DNA from: Bradyrhizobium cosmicum
GTDB taxonomy: Bacteria > Pseudomonadota > Alphaproteobacteria > Rhizobiales > Xanthobacteraceae
Assembly (NCBI RefSeq): GCF_007290395.2
Contig: NZ_CP041656.2
Location: 620,001-684,000, forward strand
Reading direction: 5' to 3'
DNA: 64,000 nucleotides
Shown: positions 35,644 through 42,723 of the stretch, one piece after another
How the letters are laid out: the number at the start of each line of letters is the position of its first letter
Numbering within the stretch: position 1 is the stretch's first letter
Translations under genes and position numbers: made by a program
Notes under the pieces: model-generated
The model's input: only the letters and a program-made list of their open reading frames with translations
Told to the model about the DNA's origin: nothing
Database searches by the model: none

Positions 35644-36952
35644 GCAGTATGCCCGGATCGACCTCACCATGCGGCCCCACCGGCATCGGCACCGTCACAT
35701 ACGCCTTCGGCAAGTTCACCGGCCGATAGTCCGGATCCACCTCCATCCGCTTCACCACGCTCTCGTGCACATGCGCGCCTTCGGGGATCACGCGCGGCTC
35801 GCAATCGGGGATGTAGAAGCCGAGAAACACCTTCCGCTCCGGCCATTCCTTGTACTTCGCGCTCTTCGGAAAATACTCCAGCACGCGCCAGGCCGCGTTC
35901 ATCGAATTGTGCAATTGGCCCGTCGTGCCGGTGTATTCAGGCGGAACATATTTGAACGGCGAGTTCTTGCGCTGCACGCCCCAGGCAAGCTGGTTCACCG
36001 TGCGCGGGTTGAAGTTCAGCCCGGCCTTCGCCGCCTCGTCGATCATCCACACCAGCGGATATTTCGACTCCCCGCTCTCGGTCTCCGGATAGCCGCCGCC
36101 GACATCGCAATGCACGCCGGCGAACCACACCTGCATGATGTCCTGCGGCTTCTTCCTGTCGTCGGGCACGAAGCGGTTGCTCCAGAACTCCTGCGGCTCG
36201 CGCCATTGCTTGAGGCGGAACATGCAGCGCCGCTCATCGATCGCGATCGCCTGCCGGAAGATGTTGACGCTCGGGTTGCGCAGCGTGAAGGCCAGCTCCT
36301 CGAAGCTCGGCCAATACAGCCGGTCGGGGCGCGGCACGATCACGCTCGCCACCGTGTCCCAGACGCCGATGAAATGGACGGTCGGCCAGCGCGAGGAGGT
36401 GATGCGCGCGAATTGCGCGGCGAGATCGAACTTGTCCTTGGGTAGCGGCCCGCTATCGTCGAAGCCGGCATCGGTGAGATCGGCGATGTCGTTGCCGCGC
36501 CCGGAGCCGGAATATTGCTTGTAGGAGATCAGGCCCGAACCCGCGAGGTTGGCCTGCTCCGGCGAGATCAGCCCGATCTTGTGGATCAGCCCCGCCAGCA
36601 CCCGCACCGTGTAGGCGCCGCGCGAAAAACCGAACAGATAGATCCTGTCGCCCGGCGCGTAATGCTCGACCAGGAAGCAATAGGCTGAGAGCACGTTGTC
36701 ATCGAGCCCGTAGCCGGTGGCGAGCCCCAGCACCAGATTGACGTTGGCCCTGAGCCGGTGCCACGTCGTCGGCTCCGTCACCGTGCCGACGCCGGGATCG
36801 TAGAACACCATCTGCCGCGGCTGCGTCTTGTCGGTCTTGCGCAGGCAGCGATACAGCTTCAGGACGTTGGAGATGTTTTCGGAGATCTCGTTGCCGGTGC
36901 CGTCACAGCAGATGACGAGGTTCTTCGGCTCGGCTTTGCGCTCGTGCTCCAC
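35603..36952 (-). CDS. DUF2235 alpha/beta hydrolase-like protein
   Basis: A 449-residue protein with a DUF2235 (phospholipase/Tle1-like) domain. The N-terminus KNLVICCDGTGNEISENIS binds substrate, the nucleophile elbow is FGFSRGAYTVR (Ser110), and later ones are FIGVWDTVASV and WFAGVHCDVGGGYPE (Asp/His of the triad). The family includes T6SS effectors, but no T6SS genes, VgrG or immunity gene occur here, so a metabolic or housekeeping hydrolase is equally possible. The final dozen residues are encoded by a palindromic repeat. Flanked by repeats on both sides. Confidence 0.88.
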   Translation of the reverse strand: MEHERKAEPKNLVICCDGTGNEISENISNVLKLYRCLRKTDKTQPRQMVFYDPGVGTVTEPTTWHRLRANVNLVLGLATGYGLDDNVLSAYCFLVEHYAPGDRIYLFGFSRGAYTVRVLAGLIHKIGLISPEQANLAGSGLISYKQYSGSGRGNDIADLTDAGFDDSGPLPKDKFDLAAQFARITSSRWPTVHFIGVWDTVASVIVPRPDRLYWPSFEELAFTLRNPSVNIFRQAIAIDERRCMFRLKQWREPQEFWSNRFVPDDRKKPQDIMQVWFAGVHCDVGGGYPETESGESKYPLVWMIDEAAKAGLNFNPRTVNQLAWGVQRKNSPFKYVPPEYTGTTGQLHNSMNAAWRVLEYFPKSAKYKEWPERKVFLGFYIPDCEPRVIPEGAHVHESVVKRMEVDPDYRPVNLPKAYVTVPMPVGPHGEVDPGILPPSHGGGGSARIA

Positions 36953-37028
36953 AGTATCCCCCTCCCGGACATGCGACCCGGGCGAGCATAGCCGAAAAGC
37001 GCGACGGCGAGGAGATGGTGGCCTCTCT

Positions 37029-37198
37029 TACCCTCCCCTGGAGGGGGAGGGTCGGCTCACGTTGAGCGCAGCGAAACGTGAGACGGGGTGGGGTGAAGGT
37101 CTCTCCGCATCCAACAGTGCTCGCGTGGAGAGATCACCCCACCCCGGCTCGCACCGCTATCGCGCTGCGATCCGACCCTCCCCCTCCAGGGGAGGGTA
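37029..37198. repeat. Palindromic element, ACCCTCCCCTGG family
   Basis: The element runs ACCCTCCCCTGGAGGGGGAGGGT, inner GGGGTGGGGTGAAGG with GATCACCCCACCCC, and ends CCTCCCCCTCCAGGGGAGGGT. It fills much of the 272-bp gap between the DUF2235 start and the small protein gene to the right. Confidence 0.78.
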
Positions 37199-37224
37199 AG
37201 CGCAGCGCCCTCGTTCGCTCGTTC

Positions 37225-37359
37225 CTACTTCTTCTTCCCCGGTCCGAAATCCGGCTGCCACGCCGCGTCCTTGCGGCTCGGCGCGGCGGCGATCGCCTTG
37301 GCCTTGTCCTTCTTCGGCTTCTTGGTCTCGCGATTGCTGCGTTGCTGTCCCTTGGCCAT
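37225..37359 (-). CDS. 44-residue basic protein
   Basis: A short open frame MAKGQQRSNRETKKPKKDKA then KAIAAAPSRKDAAW ending GPGKKK, with AGGAGA eight bases upstream of the ATG at 37359. Highly charged (Lys/Arg-rich) and lacking membrane segments. Short RSNRETKKPKKDK-type basic proteins are annotated in related genomes without function. No homology beyond that is claimed. It sits between a palindromic repeat and a pair of small hypothetical genes. Confidence 0.65.
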   Translation of the reverse strand: MAKGQQRSNRETKKPKKDKAKAIAAAPSRKDAAWQPDFGPGKKK

Positions 37360-37545
37360 GATGTCGGTCTCCTGTGAACGCGCAATGATGCGCCAGCGTA
37401 CGCCTGCGGTCCGGCGATAGCGAGCGCTAAAGCTGTAGCCTGCGCGCCGATGCCGCCGAAGAAAGCGTTGGCTATTGCGGCGAAAGGGGCGCATGTTCGT
37501 CCCAGCAGCGTCGGTTGGGGCCTGACCAGCGAAAGGGAGGCTTGC

Positions 37546-37842
37546 ATGACCATTCGCTCGCGGCGCGAAACCATCACATTCAGGCATCCGGCCCACATTC
37601 GCGGCATCGAACGCGAATTGCCGGCCGGCGCCTATGAGGTCGTCACCGACGAGGAGATGATCGAGGGCCTGTCCTTCGCATCCTGGCGCCGCATCGCCAC
37701 CATGATCACTGTGCCGTCCGAAGGCGTCAGGGGCGCAACCGAGATGCTGTCGATCGGCTCGGTCGACCTCGCCGACGCGCAGGCGGCCGACGCGCAGGCT
37801 TCGGATGTCCAAGCCCTGGAGGCAAGAGTTGCCCATGACTGA
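37546..37842 (+). CDS. Hypothetical protein (98 aa)
   Basis: A soluble protein starting MTIRSRRETITFRHPAHIRG with a GAAAGGGAGG ribosome site upstream of the ATG at 37546. Its C-terminus carries an unusual repeat-like DAQAADAQASDVQALEARV stretch, probably helical. The 3' end overlaps the next gene by eight bases (ATG within the stop region), so the two are coupled. Function unknown. Confidence 0.72.
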   Translation: MTIRSRRETITFRHPAHIRGIERELPAGAYEVVTDEEMIEGLSFASWRRIATMITVPSEGVRGATEMLSIGSVDLADAQAADAQASDVQALEARVAHD

Positions 37843-38137
37843 CGTCCCGGTGGATCTCGACAAGCATCGCGGCATGGCCGCCCAGAAGGCGACCGATCTG
37901 CGCCGCGCGCTGGCCGACGTCGAGAACAACGTCAGGGAGCTGCGCGAGCGCGAGGCCGATCTCGAAAACCGCATGATGTCGGCGCCCGCCACGTCGTGGC
38001 CCGAGGCTGCGGTGAAGGCGCGCTATCTGCTCAACCTCTATGCCGCGAGCCTGTCCACCGAAGACACCCGCCACCGCGCCCTGGTGGCCGCGCTGTTCGA
38101 CGATTTCGCCAGGCTCTCGGTGGAAGACGGAAGTTAG
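37835..38137 (+). CDS. Hypothetical coiled-coil protein (100 aa)
   Basis: A 100-residue protein with a strong coiled-coil block (ALADVENNVRELREREADLE, residues 26-45). ATG at 37835 lies within the end of the previous gene and gives a product MTDVPVDLDKHRGMAAQKAT. The C-terminal part, LLNLYAASLSTEDTRHRALV, is also predicted helical. It may form an operon with the 98-aa gene upstream. No family is recognised. Confidence 0.72.
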   Translation: MTDVPVDLDKHRGMAAQKATDLRRALADVENNVRELREREADLENRMMSAPATSWPEAAVKARYLLNLYAASLSTEDTRHRALVAALFDDFARLSVEDGS

Positions 38138-38151
38138 CCGCAGACACATCT

Positions 38152-38288
38152 GTCGTCCCGGCCTGGTGCGCAATTGCGCACGGGCGCCGGGACCCATCAC
38201 CACAGGAAGCGGTTTGGGGCGACGGCGGTAATCCCGAGTCCCCGTATCCACTCTTCCGTGGTGTAGGTCCGGCTTCCGCCGGAACGAC
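38152..38288. repeat. Palindromic element, GTCGTCCC family
   Basis: GTCGTCCCGGC opens and GGCTTCCGCCGGAACGAC closes the element, with a central GTGCGCAATTGCGCAC palindrome. It lies between the coiled-coil gene and the DUF1488-like gene. Confidence 0.72.
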
Positions 38289-38309
38289 AACCGCGCAAAG
38301 GAACATCCC

Positions 38310-38588
38310 ATGACACTCACCACCAGCCGCTTCATCGGCCACGACCAGGACCGCGGTATCGTCCAGTTCTCGATGCAGGACGGGGCCAAGGAATTCGCCT
38401 GCGCGATCTCCACCTCCGCTATGGACGACCTCGAACGCGGCCCGCGCGCCAGGCCCAGTGAGCGCGAAGCCCAGTTCACCCGCCTGCGCGAGCGCATCGA
38501 AGCCTGCGTGGAACGGAAGTATCAGGCGACGGAGTTCGAAGGCACCCCGCCGGGGATCGTGCTGCGGAGCATTGATTTTCGGGGGTAG
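38310..38588 (+). CDS. DUF1488-like small protein
   Basis: A 92-residue soluble protein resembling DUF1488 proteins: the start MTLTTSRFIGHDQDRGIVQF and the RERIEACVERKYQA helix with a closing GTPPGIVLRSIDF strand are typical. The family has no assigned function. It is the last normal-composition gene before the AT-richer island at 38.6-40.1 kb. Confidence 0.65.
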   Translation: MTLTTSRFIGHDQDRGIVQFSMQDGAKEFACAISTSAMDDLERGPRARPSEREAQFTRLRERIEACVERKYQATEFEGTPPGIVLRSIDFRG

Positions 38589-38634
38589 GGGGCGAGCGGC
38601 AGCCGCAAAGATCAGTGAGATCGATCGCTTCTTT

Positions 38635-38924
38635 CTAGGGAGAATGAGCCAGCGACCGCAATGCCTTCTTGATCACTGAGAAAAAATCATCCCAAACCTC
38701 GCGAGCGTCTTCGACAACTTTCGTCCAAAGAGACCACGAGCCACGACCGTGGGCTGTAGCGTCGCGAAGGTCATTTAGTGTGGACGGACGTAATTAGCTC
38801 GCCTGACACGATGCGATTCCTTGTGACAAAGTAGTGAGATTGGCAAGGGAAGCTCGGCTTTGAGATGCTTGTCTCGATGGCTCCGCACCCCGCAGATCCC
38901 GCGATCGGGATTGTGCAATCGAAC
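38635..38924 (-). pseudogene. Frameshifted gene remnant (DUF6527-like?)
   Basis: Two overlapping minus-strand pieces lack a start. Piece 1 (38771-38923) reads IETSISKPSFPCQSHYFVTR and ends in VHTK plus stop; piece 2 (38635-38793) reads STLNDLRDATAHGRGSWSLW then TKVVEDAREVWDDFF to a TAG stop. They look like one protein split by a frameshift. The SFPCQSHYF motif recalls DUF6527-type proteins that accompany ThiF/E2-like genes, an identification from memory. It starts directly after the stop of the HEPN-motif gene. The 336-bp gap holds nothing else. Confidence 0.5.
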
Positions 38925-40070
38925 TCACAAAATTACTCGACCTGATCGCCGATTTTGCTCATGGCGTGTCATATAAAACGTGCCTAAAGCGGCTTCCATG
39001 GTGCGTTGCGAGTACCCAAAAGCAAATTCGCGATCCTTGTAGTCCTTGATCGCTTTTTCGTTCGCTCCATTGGGCGCAGCTTCTTTGAAGCGGAGATCGA
39101 GAGAGGCCGCGAGTGCCATACGGAATAGTATTGGAGCATAATCCAGCAGGTAACGCTTATAGGGCTCGATGATTAGCTGAACGGCTGAAACTGGATTGCC
39201 GTGGAGGTAGTTGTTGCGAGCTGTATGAATCCTGCTGTAGATCGCACAGGCAAGTATGCGCGGTCGGCGGACGCCAGTCGGCGCCATTGCTGGGTGCCGA
39301 GCATCTTGGCAAGCGGGTGATTTCCAGTCTGCCCGATCAAGAAGGTCATAAACTTGCAGATGCCCGGACTGGCCATCCCCCGGATGGGCAAGGATCTCAA
39401 ACGCGCTTGCCCATAGTGCTAAGGCTCGTCCTTCGTCATACGGCGTGAAGTCTCCTTGAGATGGAAGGGCTCCCGCAACATTGGCCATGTTAATTGCGCG
39501 GAACAGCTTTAGGTCATTCCATTCGGGTTTCTCGGCTGTGAATCTAATTTCCCATCGTGCCAAGAGAGCGCGAAGGAGAGGGTCATCTATTTCATTGCTG
39601 CGTATGACTTCAGGGGAGATGCCTGGTGTCGTCTGCGCCTTTAAAAGCTTTGTGTCGTGAAGGTTTAGTCCTCCCGAATTTTGCATCACTACGTGCTCGT
39701 AGTTTTTGTCTATCATCCAAGGGTAGATATTAAACCAGTCGGAAAATCGCACATTCTCCGGCCGCTGGAATCGTATGTTTCGTGCCCAAGCATATGGCGT
39801 AATCGATAGAGCGATGGTGTCCCGAAATGCGGAGATCGCTTCGGTGTTTCTATATGTTTGTGGACCCTTATCATCCCACATCAAGAGGCTTGGGGTAACT
39901 TGATTGCCAAACTCCGTTGAGAATTGACCGAGGTACGAGGCGAAATTTTTGTACTTCTTCTTCAGTTCGACAATGCGCGGATCGGTCGCCGCAATCAGTC
40001 CGAAGTGTTGGACTTCAATAGGCATTGCAATTTGGACGTTGGGCAACGCGAACATTGGTGTCCAAACCAT
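38925..40070 (-). CDS. HEPN-motif protein of unknown function (accessory, low GC)
   Basis: A 381-residue protein that I do not recognise as a named family. A late helical region contains YSRIHTARNNYLHGNPVS (R285-N-x3-H290), matching the HEPN ribonuclease signature R-N-x3-H, with an earlier ALALWASAFEILAHPG helix as in ApeA-like HEPN proteins. The N-terminal 200 residues show no known domain. ATG at 40070 (GAAGGAACAG upstream) is preferred over the frame start at 40196, which would cross the rpmB terminator. GC content is distinctly lower than the flanks, and the gene lies directly downstream of the rpmB terminator, suggesting acquisition. A defence or abortive-infection role is inferred. Confidence 0.7.
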   Translation of the reverse strand: MVWTPMFALPNVQIAMPIEVQHFGLIAATDPRIVELKKKYKNFASYLGQFSTEFGNQVTPSLLMWDDKGPQTYRNTEAISAFRDTIALSITPYAWARNIRFQRPENVRFSDWFNIYPWMIDKNYEHVVMQNSGGLNLHDTKLLKAQTTPGISPEVIRSNEIDDPLLRALLARWEIRFTAEKPEWNDLKLFRAINMANVAGALPSQGDFTPYDEGRALALWASAFEILAHPGDGQSGHLQVYDLLDRADWKSPACQDARHPAMAPTGVRRPRILACAIYSRIHTARNNYLHGNPVSAVQLIIEPYKRYLLDYAPILFRMALAASLDLRFKEAAPNGANEKAIKDYKDREFAFGYSQRTMEAALGTFYMTRHEQNRRSGRVIL

Positions 40071-40163
40071 GCACTGTTCCTTCCTGAGAATGAGGCGTCC
40101 AGGTGATGAGTGGTCCAGCGAGTATTGTTGCGTCTCAACTAAAGGGTGTCTACGCGAGCAAAC

Positions 40164-40193
40164 AAAAACGGCCGGATCTTCCGATCCGGCCGT
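40164..40193 (-). terminator. Rho-independent terminator of rpmB
   Basis: On the minus strand ACGGCCGGATC (40183-40193 read in reverse) and its complement form an 11-bp stem with a 4-base loop, followed by a T-run (the AAAAA at 40164-40168 on the plus strand). It lies 74 bp downstream of the rpmB stop, facing the rpmB transcript. The HEPN-motif gene begins about 95 bp further on. Confidence 0.85.
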
Positions 40194-40266
40194 CACGCAA
40201 ACTCTTACTCGGCTAAGCCTACGCCACGCGACGCAACCTAGCCCCCGCCCAATTCAAAAAATTCGC

Positions 40267-40578
40267 TTAGCTCGCCTTCTTCTCCGGCGCGACCGACGGG
40301 CCAACCTTCTTCTGGATGGCGCGCTTCAGCTCGAGGGCGCGCGGCGACAGGGCGTCGGCGTTGGCCTTGAGCAGGTAGGCGTCGAGGCCGCCATTGTGGT
40401 CGACGCTCTTCACCGCGTTGGTGGAGACGCGCAGGCGCACGTTGCGCTCCAGGGCTTCGCTGATGAAGGTGATGTTCACCAGGTTCGGCAGGAAGCGGCG
40501 CTTGGTCTTGATGTTGGAGTGGCTGACCTTGTTCCCGACGAGGGGGCCCTTGGCCGTCAGTTCGCAGCGGCGAGACAT
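40267..40578 (-). CDS. rpmB: 50S ribosomal protein L28
   Basis: A 103-residue L28. The family start [20 protein letters not shown] and the [15 protein letters not shown] core are present; the C-terminal tail [12 protein letters not shown] is typical of alphaproteobacteria. ATG at 40578 is chosen because the longer upstream frame passes through the intergenic repeat. Located between a terminator (40164-40193) and a palindromic repeat, so it is probably monocistronic. L28 binds 23S rRNA at the subunit interface. Confidence 0.96.
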   Translation of the reverse strand: MSRRCELTAKGPLVGNKVSHSNIKTKRRFLPNLVNITFISEALERNVRLRVSTNAVKSVDHNGGLDAYLLKANADALSPRALELKRAIQKKVGPSVAPEKKAS

Positions 40579-41047
40579 GGCATAAATCCTTGAGTTCGAT
40601 CCCCAACGAGTGCGGCCGCCATTCGGGGCGCCACGGGGGCTAATTCTTTCGTCCTTGCAGGGAGCGGCGGACGTATAGGGGGGAAGGGGCGGGTAGTCAA
40701 GGATTTGGGCGGGGCTTTCGCCTCTCCCCGCGTGCGGGGAGAGGCCGGAATGCGCGCGATTAGCGCGGATTCCGGGTGAGGGGGAGTCTCCGCGAGGGAG
40801 GAGCCGGTTGATTGCGCCCCATTCCCTCCTCCCCCGGGGAGAGTCCCCCTCACCCCGACCCTCTCCCCGCAAGCGGGGCGAGGGGGAGGTCGACCCCGAT
40901 CACCAAAACGGCAGTGTTTGCCGCACCTTACCATCACATAAAGGGCGTATTCACCCCCGAGATAACGGGTGGAGTTCCGCGCCTGACATGTCCAGACGCA
41001 TTGTTTGCCGCGGTTTTTGGCTTAAGTAACCACCGTCTGCACTCCGA
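40579..41047. other. 469-bp intergenic region with a CCTCTCCCCGC palindrome (40721-40884)
   Basis: Only a palindromic element of the CCTCTCCCCGC family is found (CCTCTCCCCGCGTGCGGGGAGAGG, ending CTCTCCCCGCAAGCGGGGCGAG), with an inner palindrome GCGCGATTAGCGCG near 40753. The right part (40885-41047) includes the DUF3108 promoter. No gene is supported. Confidence 0.65.
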
Positions 41048-41923
41048 TTGGATCGTTTCGTGCCCGCATCCTCCCCCTTCGCGCCCCGGCCGGGTTCTGC
41101 CGGCCGGCTGGCTCTGGCGGCCCTTTGCGGGCTCGCCGTGGCGTGGGGAGCCGCGCCCGCGGCGGCGCAGGGCAAGCTCGAGGCGCAGTATGAGGCGACG
41201 CTGGCCGGCATTCCCGTCGGCAAGGGCGTCTGGAACATCGACATCGGCGACGACGTGTTCTCGGCCGCGGCCAGCGGCGGCACCTCGGGCCTGCTGAAAT
41301 CGATCGCCAACGGGTCCGGCGCCGGCGCCTCGCAGGGCCGGGTGGTCAACGGCGCGCTGGTCGCGACCGGCTACCAGGCCTCCACCACCACCTCGAAGAA
41401 GACCGAAGAGATCCGCATCACGCTCGACAAGGGCAATGTGAAGGAGTTCGGCATCGTGCCGGAGCCGCCGGTCGATGCCGACCGCATCGTCGTCACCGAA
41501 GCGCATCGCCGCGGCGTCTGGGACCCGATGACGGCTTCGCTGGTGCGCGTAGCAGGCACGGGCGATGTGCTGTCGCCGGAGGCCTGCCACGGCAACGCCG
41601 CGGTGTTCGACGGCCGCATGCGCTACGAGCTCAAGCTCGATTTCAAGCGCATGGAGGCGGTGAAGGCCGAGAAGGGCTATCGCGGCCCGGTCGTGGTCTG
41701 CTCGCTGTATTTCGTGCCCGTGGCCGGCTACATCCCCGATCGCCCCGTGATCAAATACCTCGCCGCCCAGCGCAACATCGAGGTCGCCTTCGCGCCGATC
41801 GCGGGCACCCGCATCCTGGTCCCGTTCTGGCTGAAAGTGCCGACCCCGCTGGGACCGGCCATGCTGGAAGCGACCAGCTTCATCACCTCAGCCCAGCCGC
41901 CCAAGGTCGCCAAGACGCAGTGA
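41048..41923 (+). CDS. DUF3108 exported protein
   Basis: A 291-residue exported protein. The N-terminus has an export-type hydrophobic segment (LALAALCGLAVAWGAAPAAA, residues 21-40), and the rest matches the DUF3108 family (AQYEATLAGIPVGKGVWNID and FDGRMRYELKLDFKRMEAVK, closing with PVIKYLAAQRNIEVAFAPIA). Members are periplasmic beta-rich proteins of unknown role. The frame starts TTG at 41048; an in-frame GTG at 41060 is an alternative. It is followed by a 750-bp gap filled largely by two palindromic repeats. Confidence 0.85.
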   Translation: MDRFVPASSPFAPRPGSAGRLALAALCGLAVAWGAAPAAAQGKLEAQYEATLAGIPVGKGVWNIDIGDDVFSAAASGGTSGLLKSIANGSGAGASQGRVVNGALVATGYQASTTTSKKTEEIRITLDKGNVKEFGIVPEPPVDADRIVVTEAHRRGVWDPMTASLVRVAGTGDVLSPEACHGNAAVFDGRMRYELKLDFKRMEAVKAEKGYRGPVVVCSLYFVPVAGYIPDRPVIKYLAAQRNIEVAFAPIAGTRILVPFWLKVPTPLGPAMLEATSFITSAQPPKVAKTQ

Positions 41924-41930
41924 CCTTGTT

Positions 41931-42089
41931 TACCCTCCCCTGGAGGGGGAGGGTCGATCGCGCGCAGCGCGAGCGGGGTGGGGTGATCTCTCCCCACGAA
42001 CGGTGCCCGAGCGGAGAGATCACCCCACCCCGCGACGCCTTTCGCTGCGCTCCAGGCGTCACGACCCTCCCCCTCCAGGGGAGGGTGAG
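41931..42089. repeat. Palindromic element, ACCCTCCCCTGG family
   Basis: TACCCTCCCCTGGAGGGGGAGGGT opens and GACCCTCCCCCTCCAGGGGAGGGTG closes, with inner GGGGTGGGGTGATCTCTCC and GGAGAGATCACCCCACCCC. It lies 8 bp downstream of the DUF3108 stop. Confidence 0.8.
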
Positions 42090-42162
42090 AAAGCGACGCC
42101 TTTTCAATACCCTCCCTACTGTGCATGGGGTTGTTTTCGCCGAACCGAATTTGAAGGGACCG

Positions 42163-42196
42163 GAATCGGGGAATCCATTTGACTCCTCCCCGATTC
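42163..42196. other. Perfect 10-bp inverted repeat in an otherwise empty stretch (42090-42430)
   Basis: GAATCGGGGA (42163-42172) and TCCCCGATTC (42187-42196) form a perfect stem with a 14-base loop. No gene or promoter that it obviously serves is seen in this 340-bp stretch between the palindromic repeats. It may be a regulatory or relict hairpin. Confidence 0.5.
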
Positions 42197-42433
42197 TGAT
42201 TCGACTCCGCGCCATCCCCAACTTAACAGTTTCCGTCATCAAATCGTCGCTTGTGCGACCGGCCGAAACTCCATCTAGTGCTGGTCAAATCAGAGTCCCG
42301 CGACATGTTGCGTGAACGGAACAGGACTCTCGGGGGAGTCAGCGATTCGGCCGCGATTCGTTCTAGAGTCGTTCCGAAGCTTAAGGCCAGCGGGAAAAGC
42401 GTCGCAAAGTGAGACAGTTGCGCGGGATTCTTC

Positions 42434-42575
42434 TCCCTCGCCCCGCTTGCGGGGAGAGGGTTGGGGTGAGGGGGAGTGTCCGCAGAGGCAGTGACAGATG
42501 GATTCGCGGAAGCTCCCCCTCACCCGAATTCGAGCTGCGCTCGAATTCGACCTCTCGCCGCAAGCGGGGCGAGGT
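42434..42575. repeat. Palindromic element, CCTCTCCCCGC family
   Basis: CCTCGCCCCGCTTGCGGGGAGAGG, inner GTGAGGGGGAG with CTCCCCCTCAC, and an extra GAATTCGAGC/GCTCGAATTC palindrome, ending CCTCTCGCCGCAAGCGGGGCGAGG. It lies about 150 bp before the helicase start. Confidence 0.78.
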
Positions 42576-42723
42576 GACTTCCAAGCGCTTCGCGCCTCAG
42601 GCTGACTGCGTCAGCACCTCGCCGCCCCAAACAGCACTGACATTCGCCGCATCAGGCATTACCTAATCAGCAGATGCCCTTTTCCTCCCCCCCTTCGCCT
42701 CCGAGCGCGCCCGTTCCGATCGT

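Noticed and set aside
35603..36952. DUF2235 protein as a T6SS effector
   Set aside because: No VgrG, PAAR, immunity or secretion genes nearby; the family has many non-T6SS members.
38635..38793. Second HEPN site LRDATAHG in the remnant as proof of a two-HEPN system
   Set aside because: The R-D-x3-H match is short and the remnant is frameshifted, so it may be coincidental; kept only as a remark.
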